From the NCBI GenBank assembly GCA_964577805.1, contig CAZOAG010000001.1, forward strand, positions 175,165 through 239,164: a DNA stretch of 64,000 nucleotides, given 5' to 3'. Within the stretch, counting starts at the first letter, position 1, and every line of letters begins with the position of its first letter. The notes beneath the pieces were generated by a model. It ran no database searches. It had not been told where the DNA came from and saw only the letters and a list, made by a program, of their open reading frames with translations. A program made the position numbers and the translations under genes. Origin of the DNA: CAZPRW01 sp964577805 (lineage in GTDB: Bacteria; Verrucomicrobiota; Verrucomicrobiia; Opitutales; JAIRKQ01). This document shows, piece by piece, positions 8,236-17,264 of this stretch.

Positions 8236-9381
8236 TTGCCTGGTGAAATTAATCGCGGAATGACGCATGAAAGCACTATGGCAGCAATCAATCGATTTTC
8301 ACCATCAGATCCGAAGGAAATGTCATTATCTGAATTGATGACATGTATGATGATGATGGTTTACCAGTCAGAAAGTGAACGACGTGAGGCATTGCAAACA
8401 GCCAAGGGCTCTCAATTGTTGATACAGATGGATCAAGCACGTATGGCGTGGGGGCAATCACGGGAAGCAGCAGAAAAAGAATTTTCTAATGCACTGATGA
8501 CGTCAATCGGGACAATATGTTCAGGTGTTGTTTCTGCAGGAATTGGAATCGCAGGAGCAGCTGTTCAAGGCGCCACCAGCTATTATAATAATAAAATTCA
8601 GGCCAATAATCAAACAATACAAAAGGCACAGTTGGCAGGTAAAGTTGGTGATTTGCAGAAAAACGCAGAAAACATTGCTGAAAACAATGCACAAGAGATT
8701 GCTAAAAACGAGCAAACGATTAAAGACAAGGAAGCAAAGCTGGGGGATGAAAACGCTTCGAAAGAAGACAAAGACAAATTAGAAAACGAAATTGAACGGT
8801 TGTCAGAAGAAATAAAAGCATTAACAGCAGAAAACGAAAAACTTGGTTTCGGTATAAATTTTGATGAAAAAGGCGCACTAATTAAAAATTCCAGTGGTGA
8901 AATAAACTACGATGAAACGAGACTAAAAGATGATCCGATTTTCAAGCAGATCAAAGAATTAGGTGGAGAAATGCATGGAGATGGCACAATAACAGACAAG
9001 GGCAGCAGTGTGCCGTGGGGGAAAGATGATAAAGGCAACTCTATTGAAATAAAAAATCTGCAAGATGAAAACACAGGCCTCGAATCGAAAGTAAAAAGTT
9101 TGAGCAGTTGGACCAACGGATTGCAAAGTGCATCCGCCATAGGCCAAGTATTTGCAGGTGGTTTTCAGATAGGTGCTGCATACGCACAAAAAGATGCAGC
9201 ATTCTTGCGTGCCGAGGCACAACTGACCGATGCATTTCGAAATTTTTCTGGTCAGTTGGTAAGCAACATCGACCAATCTGCAGAACAAGCACTTCGCCAG
9301 ATGGGTACGCTGATCAGCAGTTTAAAAGAAGTATTTCGTGCTGCATACGACATTGAATGTTCTATAGCACGGAATATTTAA
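8236..9381 (+). CDS. Type III secretion translocator-like protein (SctB/YopD-type architecture), copy A
   Basis: This 381-residue protein lacks a signal peptide. It has a Met/Leu-rich helix at residues 31-43 (LSELMTCMMMMVY), a charged amphipathic stretch, a Gly/Ala-rich hydrophobic segment at about 87-112, a long predicted coiled coil at about 118-210, a second hydrophobic segment at about 296-318 and an amphipathic C-terminal region ending SIARNI. That order resembles translocon subunits such as YopD and EspB. The protein encoded at 29504-30397 shares the layout and the same last six residues, so the two are paralogues. A TTG start at 8236 sits eight bases after GAGG and is preferred; ATG at 8260 is the alternative. 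It is convergent with the next gene. Function is inferred from architecture only. Confidence 0.55.
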   Translation: MPGEINRGMTHESTMAAINRFSPSDPKEMSLSELMTCMMMMVYQSESERREALQTAKGSQLLIQMDQARMAWGQSREAAEKEFSNALMTSIGTICSGVVSAGIGIAGAAVQGATSYYNNKIQANNQTIQKAQLAGKVGDLQKNAENIAENNAQEIAKNEQTIKDKEAKLGDENASKEDKDKLENEIERLSEEIKALTAENEKLGFGINFDEKGALIKNSSGEINYDETRLKDDPIFKQIKELGGEMHGDGTITDKGSSVPWGKDDKGNSIEIKNLQDENTGLESKVKSLSSWTNGLQSASAIGQVFAGGFQIGAAYAQKDAAFLRAEAQLTDAFRNFSGQLVSNIDQSAEQALRQMGTLISSLKEVFRAAYDIECSIARNI

Positions 9382-9389
9382 AGCAATTG

Positions 9390-10361
9390 TCACTTGCGAT
9401 ATATCTCTCGCGTTTTGTCATTTGTGCAATATCCGTCAATGGTGTCAAAATTTAGGGCCTTATTGGATTCAAAATCCAAAATTCTCAAATGTGGAGGTAA
9501 TGGTTCAAACACTGGTTGCGTGCGTACCATTTGTCCATTTACTATCGTGAAGTTCGGCGAATGCGGGTTTACATTGTTCGATAGAGGGGCACGCTTGTTT
9601 TTTCCGTTTTCATACAGTGGAGAGCGTATTGTAAACGGATGGTATTTCATTAGCTTAGTACTATATTTCATGCTGTTACATTCACAACACTCGCTCCCGC
9701 ACCTACGCGATAATTTATATTCCGTCTTTCCATCTACAGAAGAATACACACAAACATGGCCGGAATACCCTGTTCCAATTTTACGGCCATCATCTGTGTA
9801 CTTCAAAGATCTAAGGTATTCTCCCCCGATTATTGAATACCACTTATCGCGATCTGATGGTTTGATTGTTATTCCTAGAAAAGATGTTTCGCGGTCCATC
9901 AACGGTCTGCATCTCATTTCCTGACCAGGATTTTTGGCTAAAAACTCAGCACGGAATCTATCATGCTCTGTTCTCAGTTCAATATATTTCTGTTCAATTA
10001 AAGCAAGCAAACGATCCTCATATGGTTTACACATTGCGGGTGCCGACTTTATGTTGGCTTCGCGTTGCCTGAGTGTTGAAGAAGAAACATAATATGAGGA
10101 GCTGCTGTTATAGCTTGTAGTATTGTGCGATTGTTGAAGAATGAGATTTGTTACCCGTTGTTCCGCCTCAAATTGTCGTCGCATTTCTTCGTTATGACGT
10201 TGCATTTCTCGTTGCGTCTCTTCATACCGCCTCCTGTCGGCCTCACGCTGCATCTCATCCATTCGACGTCGGTTTTCTTGTTGTATCCTGTCGTAATTTT
10301 GTCTTTGGTAAAAATCTGACATATCTCTTTGCTGACGACTCCAGTAATTATCATAACTCAT
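9390..10361 (-). CDS. Orphan coiled-coil protein with Cys-rich C-terminal half
   Basis: I do not recognise this 323-residue protein. The ATG at 10361 follows AGGGG at good spacing, so the longer frame to 10463 is not used. Residues 1-80 are extremely rich in Arg, Glu and Gln in heptad-like order and should form a charged helix. A Ser/Tyr-rich linker follows, then a globular half containing CGSECCECNS and many aromatic residues. No signal peptide or membrane segment is seen. It ends nine bases from the convergent translocator-like gene, so the two may share a terminator region. Its place among type III secretion-like genes makes a secreted effector conceivable, but nothing in the sequence proves it. 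Confidence 0.65.
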   Translation of the reverse strand: MSYDNYWSRQQRDMSDFYQRQNYDRIQQENRRRMDEMQREADRRRYEETQREMQRHNEEMRRQFEAEQRVTNLILQQSHNTTSYNSSSSYYVSSSTLRQREANIKSAPAMCKPYEDRLLALIEQKYIELRTEHDRFRAEFLAKNPGQEMRCRPLMDRETSFLGITIKPSDRDKWYSIIGGEYLRSLKYTDDGRKIGTGYSGHVCVYSSVDGKTEYKLSRRCGSECCECNSMKYSTKLMKYHPFTIRSPLYENGKNKRAPLSNNVNPHSPNFTIVNGQMVRTQPVFEPLPPHLRILDFESNKALNFDTIDGYCTNDKTREIYRK

Positions 10362-10631
10362 AGTACATCCCCTCTTACAGGGAGCACCGCTATTCCGAAA
10401 AATATAACAAGTCAATGAAAAAACAGTATTTTTGCGTCGTAACTGTTGGCTATGTAAAAACATCGATAATATTTATTGTATGAATAAAATAACTCTACTA
10501 GATCTATGCCAATTGTTGTGTGCTGCACATCGTTAACACACAAAAATCATCAATTAAAGAAATTTAAGATTAACGACAGTCTGTAAAGATTTTTTGATTG
10601 CTAATAAAGAAAAATTCTTAACCTTTGGGAG

Positions 10632-10727
10632 TGTCAGGTTTTTTGCAATGACGAGCCGACGAACCCCGCCAGGTCCGGAAGGAAGCAACGGTAGTCAGGA
10701 TATCTCATGTGCGAAAATTGCCTGGCG
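10632..10727 (+). ncRNA. ffs: Signal recognition particle RNA (4.5S type)
   Basis: The universally conserved SRP RNA apical hairpin is present on the + strand: CAGGTCCGGAAGGAAGCAACGGTAG with the GGAA tetraloop and the symmetric loop bases that bind Ffh. The flanks pair to close the rod: GTCAGG near 10633 with CCTGGC near 10721-10726, then a U-rich strand with GCGAAAA. Length of about 96 bases fits the small bacterial 4.5S class without an Alu domain. A T-run directly after CCTGGCG at 10728-10733 should terminate it. Exact ends are estimated. Confidence 0.93.
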
Positions 10728-10899
10728 TTTTTTATTTGTGATTGTTTTCTACATTTTTGTGAATTGACAGGATAAATCTCTGTTTTATGTCCTGTGCTTA
10801 AATGTTACATGTTTATGTTGTGTGAAAGTTTTACCACGGCTATATCATTCTGGATGAAATCTTTTTAATATTGTCCAATATGACCTTTCATAATTTTCT

Positions 10900-11799
10900 T
10901 CATTTGAAAAGTTCATGTTCGATGTTTCGTGCAGAATATACAAACGTTCGAATGTCGTTTATTGCCTCTTGAGATTCATCCAATAAGTAATGTCCTGCCA
11001 TTTGATATATTTTATATTTAGCATTTGGAAGAACTTTGGCCCATCGTTGTAACACATCGAAATTGTAAAGAAAATCATTATCTGCCCAGAAGAATTTGAT
11101 CTTCTTGTTGTTTAAAATAAAGGCTTTTTCTTCAATCTGTTCCAATAATGGTAGAGATGGATGATTTGGTAACCATGGGATATCAACAATACCATCAGCA
11201 ATACATCCACGTGATAATATTTTTTTAAATGGCCATAAATATCCATGTCGAACATTATCTGGCAATACACCGATTGTTCCAAAATGCATACTCGCACGTA
11301 AAAAGAAATTACACATTCTTGAAAATATTGAAACTACGAGCGGTAATTTGAAAAATGTCAATAGCATAGGTATACGTGGCAACATGAATGAATATGAGTT
11401 TAGAAATGATAAACTACTAATGCGTTCAGGCCATCGTTCTGCCATAGCAAGTGCTATGATTGCACCAAAATCCTGTGCAACAATGTGAAATTTTTTAAAA
11501 TGCATATTCTCGGCAAATGATATTCCATTATCAATATGCTGCTGAATATTATAATTATATCGCCATGGTTTATCAGATAACCCATACCCTATATTATCCG
11601 GTGCGATACATTTGAAATCATTCCGCATCAATAAAATAAGGTTTCTAAAAAAAAATGACCAATTTGGATGTCCGTGGAGAAATAATACTGTCTCCCCTGC
11701 CCCTTCATCAATGTAATGCATCTTCTTACCATCCCGCAATCGTAAATAATGACTACGGAATGGATACAATTTCTGCAAAAAATTTGGTAATTGCTCCAC
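10900..11799 (-). CDS. Alpha/beta hydrolase of the haloalkane dehalogenase/OleB type
   Basis: The 299-residue protein has the alpha/beta-hydrolase fold with an Asp nucleophile in HIVAQDFGAIIAL, the oxyanion-hole motif LFLHGHPNWSFFFRN, a catalytic His in MAGHYLLDE and an acidic residue in FWADNDFL. An Asp nucleophile is typical of haloalkane dehalogenases and of OleB, the beta-lactone decarboxylase of hydrocarbon biosynthesis. APDNIGYGLSDKP resembles OleB. The usual halide-binding Asn after HG is His here. No oleA, oleC or oleD lies in the window, so the pathway link is only a suggestion. The start appears to be GTG at 11799 with no clear ribosome binding site. Confidence 0.75.
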   Translation of the reverse strand: MEQLPNFLQKLYPFRSHYLRLRDGKKMHYIDEGAGETVLFLHGHPNWSFFFRNLILLMRNDFKCIAPDNIGYGLSDKPWRYNYNIQQHIDNGISFAENMHFKKFHIVAQDFGAIIALAMAERWPERISSLSFLNSYSFMLPRIPMLLTFFKLPLVVSIFSRMCNFFLRASMHFGTIGVLPDNVRHGYLWPFKKILSRGCIADGIVDIPWLPNHPSLPLLEQIEEKAFILNNKKIKFFWADNDFLYNFDVLQRWAKVLPNAKYKIYQMAGHYLLDESQEAINDIRTFVYSARNIEHELFK

Positions 11800-11880
11800 A
11801 ACAGGGAAGATAAAGTAATCAAATACTAAGGAAGTACAAACAAAAACAAATTATATATATTTCTGATAAAATTTTGAAAA

Positions 11881-12426
11881 TTACTTATCGCGGAATAGCG
11901 TTTGTAGTGCTTGAGATCCTTTGTCACCGACTTTTGATGCAACATCCAATACTATCGACATTTGCATGACTTCATATTGGATACGCATAAGGTCTTGTTG
12001 CGACATGTCTGGCTTTTTTGTCAGCTCAACAACAACATTTGTAATGCGCTCCAATCGATGTCTAACAACAGATACAAAATCATCAAAACGTTCGGCAAAT
12101 ATTGTCTGTTTAGCATCAACGCGCATACGTTCTAATTTTAAAAACGTTTCAGGAGTAACAGAATTTATATCTCCTAATGCCATGCGAATAGCAGCAGCTT
12201 CGCCAGCATCAGAAGCAGATAACCCTTCTATTGAAGATCTCAGGTTTTGTGTGATTCTTGTTGGATCCGCTTGGGCACCATCAATAATATCTTTTATTTT
12301 CTGAGCATCTCCAAGCTGTTGACCAGACAGCTCATCTTTCATCATATTTTGTACCATGGCACGGAGTTGTTCCATTTGTACTTCTTCCATGCCTATACTT
12401 GTTGCTCCAACACTTTCTACACCCAT
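11881..12426 (-). CDS. sctI: Type III secretion inner-rod protein, SctI-like
   Basis: The 181-residue protein ends with a segment that fits the YscI/HrpB/PrgJ inner-rod family: DMSQQDLMRIQYEVMQMSIV, then LDVASKVGDKGSQALQTL and RDK. The family pattern is a Q-rich helix, then a V-x-K-x-x-x-K/G-x-x-Q-x-x-x-x-L tail that packs in the needle-complex rod. The N-terminal part is longer than in classical members (about 100-140 residues) and mostly helical. There is no signal peptide, as expected for a type III substrate. The ATG at 12426 follows AAGGGGAAAT. No other basal-body gene is adjacent, so the locus would be detached from the main cluster. The call rests on the C-terminal pattern alone. Confidence 0.6.
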   Translation of the reverse strand: MGVESVGATSIGMEEVQMEQLRAMVQNMMKDELSGQQLGDAQKIKDIIDGAQADPTRITQNLRSSIEGLSASDAGEAAAIRMALGDINSVTPETFLKLERMRVDAKQTIFAERFDDFVSVVRHRLERITNVVVELTKKPDMSQQDLMRIQYEVMQMSIVLDVASKVGDKGSQALQTLFRDK

Positions 12427-12521
12427 ATTTCCCCTTTTTCGCTGTATTTAAAAAATATTACAATATAACCTCTTAATAACTAGAAATATTAGCAATGTTA
12501 TTTCGAAATTTCAATACAAAA

Positions 12522-14234
12522 TTACACATCGTCATCTGTTATGAAATTTTCAAAACCAGGACCATCTGATTGCAATTCATTATCAAAAAATCCATGTAAT
12601 TGTCGAATACGCGTCGGATGGCGCATTTTTCGTAGTGCTTTAGCCTCAATTTGTCGAATACGTTCGCGTGTGACATTAAACATTTGGCCAACTTCTTCAA
12701 GTGTACGACTATACCCATCTTTCAGTCCAAAACGCAATGTCAAAACTTCGCGTTCGCGTGGTGTCAAACTATCCAAAACAGACCCTATTTTATCTCTGAG
12801 CAGACTAAATGCAGTCATATCATATGGATTTTCTGCATTCTTATCCTCGATAAAATCACCAAAGCTAGAATCTTCATTGTCGCCAACAGGATTTTGCAAT
12901 GATATCGGTTGTTGTGCCATTTTCATGATCGACTGCACGCGCTCAAGAGGCATTTTTACCTCTTTTGCGACATCCTCAGGTGTTGGCTCATGTCCCAATT
13001 CTTGCATCAATTGTTTTTGCGCCTGCATTACACGATTCAATGACTCTATCATATGTACAGGAATTCGAATAGTACGTGCTTGATCAGCAATGGAACGTGT
13101 AATTGCCTGACGTATCCACCATGTCGCATATGTAGAAAATTTATATCCGCGGCGATATTCAAATTTTTCTACTGCTTTCATCAGGCCCATATTCCCTTCT
13201 TGAATAGAATCCAGGAACGACAGTCCACGATTAGTATATTTTTTAGCAATACTTATGACCAATCGTAAATTTGCCTCTACCATTTCACGTTTGGCCTTGT
13301 ATGCTTCGTTCATGTGGAACTTGAACGCTTTGATTATATCAACTAGCCGTTTAGGGTCCGCTTCATGTTTTAATTCAAACTTACGCAATGCTTTTTGTAT
13401 ACGACCAATTGCTTCCTGTTGTCCTGTATCACCATTCTCGACTGCTCTATTTGCACGTTCCAAATCGAGATACAATTGATTGATTTGACGCACATCAGGA
13501 CGTAACTTTGCTAACGGTTCTTCAAATATTTTCATTTTAAAACAGAACCGTTTCAACACTGTTTTCAATTGATTTTGAAATTGTTTCAACCGTGTTTCTG
13601 TTGCTTTTATTTTTTCAGAATCACCACTTTCTTTTGCATCTTGATAATTCTTCCAAGATTCTTTGACCTTCGAAAATAGCATCTTACTGTCTTGTACAGC
13701 ACGAGCTAGCATCGTGTAATATGCTTCTCTACTTTCAATTTTTTTATCAAGTACAATTCTATCGAATCGCTCATCACGACACAATAATTTTTCTGCAAGA
13801 TCGATCTGGAATTCTGCTGTCAAATGAATCGAGAATAACTCATCCTGCGCTCGCAATTCTTCTCGTTCAATAGTCTTTGAAATTGATACTTCTTGTGCTC
13901 GTGTCAACAATGGAACCTGTCCCATTTGCCGAAGATACATTCGAACAGGGTCTTCAATATTGTCTGCAGATGGAGATTTCGGAGCGGCCATCTCCTCTTC
14001 CATCTTCGATTGATACTGTTCAACTTCTTCCGTATCAAGTATTTCAATATTTAAATTTTCTAAAATATTGATGATATTTTCTGCTTCTTTAGGGTTCGTC
14101 AGTGCACCTGGTAATGTAGCATTAATATCTTGTAATGATACATAACCACGTTGACGTGCTAACCTAATAAGTTCTTGAATCCTGGCATTGGCATCCACTG
14201 TTGTGCCACTATTATTTTCATCTGACTTCGTCAT
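12522..14234 (-). CDS. rpoD: RNA polymerase primary sigma factor RpoD (SigA)
   Basis: This is the housekeeping sigma-70, 570 residues. Region 1.2 starts at about residue 96 (DPVRMYLRQMGQVPLL). Region 2 has NLRLVISIAKKYTNRGLSF, IQEGNMGLMKAVEKFEYRRG and FSTYATWWIRQAI for -10 recognition and melting. Region 3 follows, and region 4 ends with the -35-binding helix (EEVGQMFNVTRERIRQIEAK). The non-conserved region carries ERFDRIVLDKKIESRE, which I associate with verrucomicrobial sigma factors. It lies 12 bases downstream of dnaG on the same strand, the classical dnaG-rpoD pairing of the macromolecular-synthesis operon; rpsU is not adjacent. Confidence 0.97.
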   Translation of the reverse strand: MTKSDENNSGTTVDANARIQELIRLARQRGYVSLQDINATLPGALTNPKEAENIINILENLNIEILDTEEVEQYQSKMEEEMAAPKSPSADNIEDPVRMYLRQMGQVPLLTRAQEVSISKTIEREELRAQDELFSIHLTAEFQIDLAEKLLCRDERFDRIVLDKKIESREAYYTMLARAVQDSKMLFSKVKESWKNYQDAKESGDSEKIKATETRLKQFQNQLKTVLKRFCFKMKIFEEPLAKLRPDVRQINQLYLDLERANRAVENGDTGQQEAIGRIQKALRKFELKHEADPKRLVDIIKAFKFHMNEAYKAKREMVEANLRLVISIAKKYTNRGLSFLDSIQEGNMGLMKAVEKFEYRRGYKFSTYATWWIRQAITRSIADQARTIRIPVHMIESLNRVMQAQKQLMQELGHEPTPEDVAKEVKMPLERVQSIMKMAQQPISLQNPVGDNEDSSFGDFIEDKNAENPYDMTAFSLLRDKIGSVLDSLTPREREVLTLRFGLKDGYSRTLEEVGQMFNVTRERIRQIEAKALRKMRHPTRIRQLHGFFDNELQSDGPGFENFITDDDV

Positions 14235-14246
14235 CGCGCTTATCTG

Positions 14247-16082
14247 TCACTGTAAAATCTGAGGGTGCTGTCTCAACATCGCCCGCAAATCCATCCTACG
14301 ATTTTGTAGGGTTCTTATCGTATCGACTTCGTCAAGAGAAATTTTGCGAAATTTTTCATCGATTGCATTAATTTCCCTTTTTACACTATCAATATGCAAT
14401 TTTTTTATGCATAAATTTGCCACATTAATGGCATCAATTTCTTCATCGACCTCCGATATTAATGTATATGCAAGATTCTTTTCTTCATCAGAAAACAACG
14501 ATGTATTATCAAATGATAACATACCATCCCACATTCCTTCGCGAACTTCATTTAATATTTTCAATAATAGCTGTCCGGCTTGGCAGTTCAATTGTTGTAA
14601 AAATGGCATGTCTATAAATTCTGCTACAGAACGAGCTATTGTGTTATTTAACAAACAAACAGATAATAATTGTGATGCTGCAGAATTGATTTTAGACGAC
14701 GGTTGTTTGCCATTTTTTTGTGGCCAAATAGTTGGTGTAGTAGTAAATTTACGTTTTGTAAGAAATGATTTAAAATCTTCCCCGATAGCATGACGGTCAA
14801 ATCCTGCTACTATAGATAATTCATCTAGATAACTTTCTCTAGCAATAGATGATTCAGATGCAGCAATTACTTCATAAATGTTTGTCATTGTTGCTGCTTT
14901 TTCTTGTGCAGACAATGCAGATTTTTTATTCAATAATTGCGACACAAGGAATTTAATACTAGACATTCCATATTTTTGAATATCAGCAAATCTATTATGG
15001 AAATCTTGTGAAAAAAAACTATCTGGATCTTGCCCTGCTGGAAGTATAAAAAATGTAATATCCAGACCTGCAATCATAGCCATTGGAAGTATGCGCAATG
15101 CTGCTTTCTGTCCTGCAGAATCACCATCCAATGAACAATTTATATGTGTAGTATATCGACGAATCATATTCAGTTGTGTATCAGTTATAGCTGTTCCTTG
15201 TGGCGCTATCGCTGTATTTATACCACATTCCCAACATCGTATCACATCAAATTGTCCTTCAACCAACCACAATGCCGACTCTTCGTCAACATATTGCCTA
15301 GCATGGTATAATCCGAATAGTAAATTCCCTTTATGAAAAATATCAGTTTCAGGTGAATTTATATATTTAGCATCTAAAAAGCTATCATCAGGCGTAACAT
15401 CTTTTATGAACCTTGACGAAAATCCAACTACCCTACACTGAATATCATGTATAGGAATTATCATACGATTTCGAAATCGTAATATTCCGCGCGTAACATC
15501 TTTTTCATCATCTTTGTAATAAAATATTCCGCAGGCTTTTATTGCATCTTGTCCAAACCCAGCATCTAACATTGATTGAATCAATATTTTACTATCGCAT
15601 CCAGCATACCCTATTTCATACTTTTTTGCTACGTCCAAAGAAAAATTACGTTCTTTTTCCCAATAATTTCGTAATTTTTGTGCTTCAGTAGTATTTGCCC
15701 AAAACTGTTTTATAAACATTTTATGAGCAAACGCATTGATGTCATACAATGATTTCCGAGAATATTGCTGTTTAACACTGTTGTTAGATTTTTCATACTC
15801 TATAGGAAGATTAAACCGATTTGCGATAATTTCTACTGCTTCAGCAAATGTCACCTTTTCTTGCAATTGAACAAATCTAAAAATATCACCAGCATTGCCA
15901 GAACTAAAACATCGGAACATTCTTTTTGCTGGCATTACAAAGAACGATGGTGTTTTTTCTGGATTGAACGGGCTCAGTCCTCTCCAATTGGCGCCACATC
16001 GTTTTAATGCGACATATGGCGATACAACATCATAAACATCAACAGCATTTTTTATTTTTTCTATACAACTACGTGTAATCAT
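14247..16082 (-). CDS. dnaG: DNA primase DnaG
   Basis: DnaG synthesises RNA primers at the replication fork. The 611-residue protein has an N-terminal zinc-ribbon-like domain, a Toprim core with EGQFD and SLDGDSAG metal-binding motifs, and a C-terminal helicase-interacting region. The zinc ribbon is odd. The usual C-P-F-H ... C-F-x-C pattern is replaced by SPFN in GLSPFNPEKTPSF and by CFSSG, so three of four metal ligands are missing while the surrounding EKTPSF motif is kept. This may be a lineage trait. The gene is transcribed with rpoD from a start at 16082, back to back with ddl. Confidence 0.95.
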   Translation of the reverse strand: MITRSCIEKIKNAVDVYDVVSPYVALKRCGANWRGLSPFNPEKTPSFFVMPAKRMFRCFSSGNAGDIFRFVQLQEKVTFAEAVEIIANRFNLPIEYEKSNNSVKQQYSRKSLYDINAFAHKMFIKQFWANTTEAQKLRNYWEKERNFSLDVAKKYEIGYAGCDSKILIQSMLDAGFGQDAIKACGIFYYKDDEKDVTRGILRFRNRMIIPIHDIQCRVVGFSSRFIKDVTPDDSFLDAKYINSPETDIFHKGNLLFGLYHARQYVDEESALWLVEGQFDVIRCWECGINTAIAPQGTAITDTQLNMIRRYTTHINCSLDGDSAGQKAALRILPMAMIAGLDITFFILPAGQDPDSFFSQDFHNRFADIQKYGMSSIKFLVSQLLNKKSALSAQEKAATMTNIYEVIAASESSIARESYLDELSIVAGFDRHAIGEDFKSFLTKRKFTTTPTIWPQKNGKQPSSKINSAASQLLSVCLLNNTIARSVAEFIDMPFLQQLNCQAGQLLLKILNEVREGMWDGMLSFDNTSLFSDEEKNLAYTLISEVDEEIDAINVANLCIKKLHIDSVKREINAIDEKFRKISLDEVDTIRTLQNRRMDLRAMLRQHPQILQ

Positions 16083-16237
16083 TGGTTAACAAGCGCAGGG
16101 ATAATTTCTTGCACGTTTAAAACATATATTATGAATTTTTCAATGGCAAAAGCCATTCTAAATTATTATAAAAGAAATAACCATCATCGCATTATTCCAC
16201 ATTGACACAAATATTTGAAAAAGTTAGTTGATTGTCC

Positions 16238-17155
16238 ATGAATTCACTTCCGAAAATTATTATATTATGTGGTGGAGGTTCCTCGTCAGAACGTGAAGTT
16301 TCATTGATATCCGGAGAGAATATTTATCAATCATGTAAAGATGTTTTCGATGTAAGGAAAGTCATCTTGAATGATGACCGTTTGCCAGAAGAAATTTTAC
16401 AAGAAAAAAATGCGATTATTTTTCCTATAACACATGGTGAGTTCGGAGAAGATGGTCAATTGCAGTCATTGCTGGAAGAAAATGGATTTACGTTCGTTGG
16501 GTGTGATTCTGCATCTAGTGCACTTTGCATGGATAAATATCGTGCAAAAATGGCAGTTGCTGATGCAGGAGTTCCCGTGATTGATGGTATAAAATTTACT
16601 CAATTCAGTGCAAATGATGTTATTGAAGAATTGCTGTATCCTGTGTTTATAAAGCCTAATGACAAAGGAAGCAGCGTTGATGCTCATATTGCAAACACTA
16701 AAGAAGATTTTCAAAATTTAATAAAAGATTTATCTCCGACGACGGAATATTTGGCAGAAAAAAAGATCAATGGTTGTGATATGACCGTCGGTCTGCTCGA
16801 TGGGAAAGCATTGGAGATCGTTGAAATCCATCCATCATCCGAATTTTTTACGTATGATAACAAATACACGTCTGGACATGCCAATGAGATCTGCCCAGCA
16901 CAGATAAGTAATGATTTAACAAATTCCATTAAACATTATGCTGAAATGGCATATCGTGCTTGCAAATGTCGTGATTGGGCACGTGCAGATTTCATGTTAA
17001 CAGAAACAGGCGATATTTATTTCCTTGAAATGAATACGTTGCCAGGCATGACAAACGAGAGCTTATTTCCAAAATCTGCAAAAGCAGCAGGAATCGACAT
17101 TGTATCATTGTTTGGACGTTTGATATATTTGGCAAAAAATCGCGTAAATAGTTAA
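16238..17155 (+). CDS. ddl: D-alanine--D-alanine ligase
   Basis: Ddl joins two D-alanines with ATP for the peptidoglycan stem peptide. The roughly 305-residue ATP-grasp protein shows the N-terminal ILCGGGSSEREVSLISG motif, the lid and ATP-binding segments (VFIKPNDKGSSVDAHI), and the C-terminal metal- and substrate-binding blocks RADFMLTETGDIYFLEMNTLPGMT. The ATG at 16238 is chosen over TTG at 16232 because it directly precedes the conserved strand. TTGACA at 16202 is a candidate -35. The other mur genes are not in the window. Confidence 0.95.
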   Translation: MNSLPKIIILCGGGSSSEREVSLISGENIYQSCKDVFDVRKVILNDDRLPEEILQEKNAIIFPITHGEFGEDGQLQSLLEENGFTFVGCDSASSALCMDKYRAKMAVADAGVPVIDGIKFTQFSANDVIEELLYPVFIKPNDKGSSVDAHIANTKEDFQNLIKDLSPTTEYLAEKKINGCDMTVGLLDGKALEIVEIHPSSEFFTYDNKYTSGHANEICPAQISNDLTNSIKHYAEMAYRACKCRDWARADFMLTETGDIYFLEMNTLPGMTNESLFPKSAKAAGIDIVSLFGRLIYLAKNRVNS

Positions 17156-17264
17156 TAATGTAGAAACAAACAAAAATGGCATTGATATTTACACCGTGTC
17201 CACACAAATGCAATACCTAGACAACTTGATATTGCATCGAAATATAGCAAACGAGACTTTGTAA

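Noticed and set aside
9394..9924. A 176-codon + strand frame opposite the orphan coiled-coil gene
   Set aside because: The minus-strand gene has a strong ribosome binding site and protein-like composition; the + frame has neither and is fully overlapped.
11921..12304. A 127-codon + strand frame opposite the SctI-like gene
   Set aside because: It is a shadow of the minus-strand gene, which has AAGGGG at its start and a recognisable C-terminal pattern.
16142..16157. Perfect hairpin AATGGC-AAAA-GCCATT between dnaG and ddl, considered as a terminator
   Set aside because: It lies between two divergent gene starts and has no T-run on either strand.
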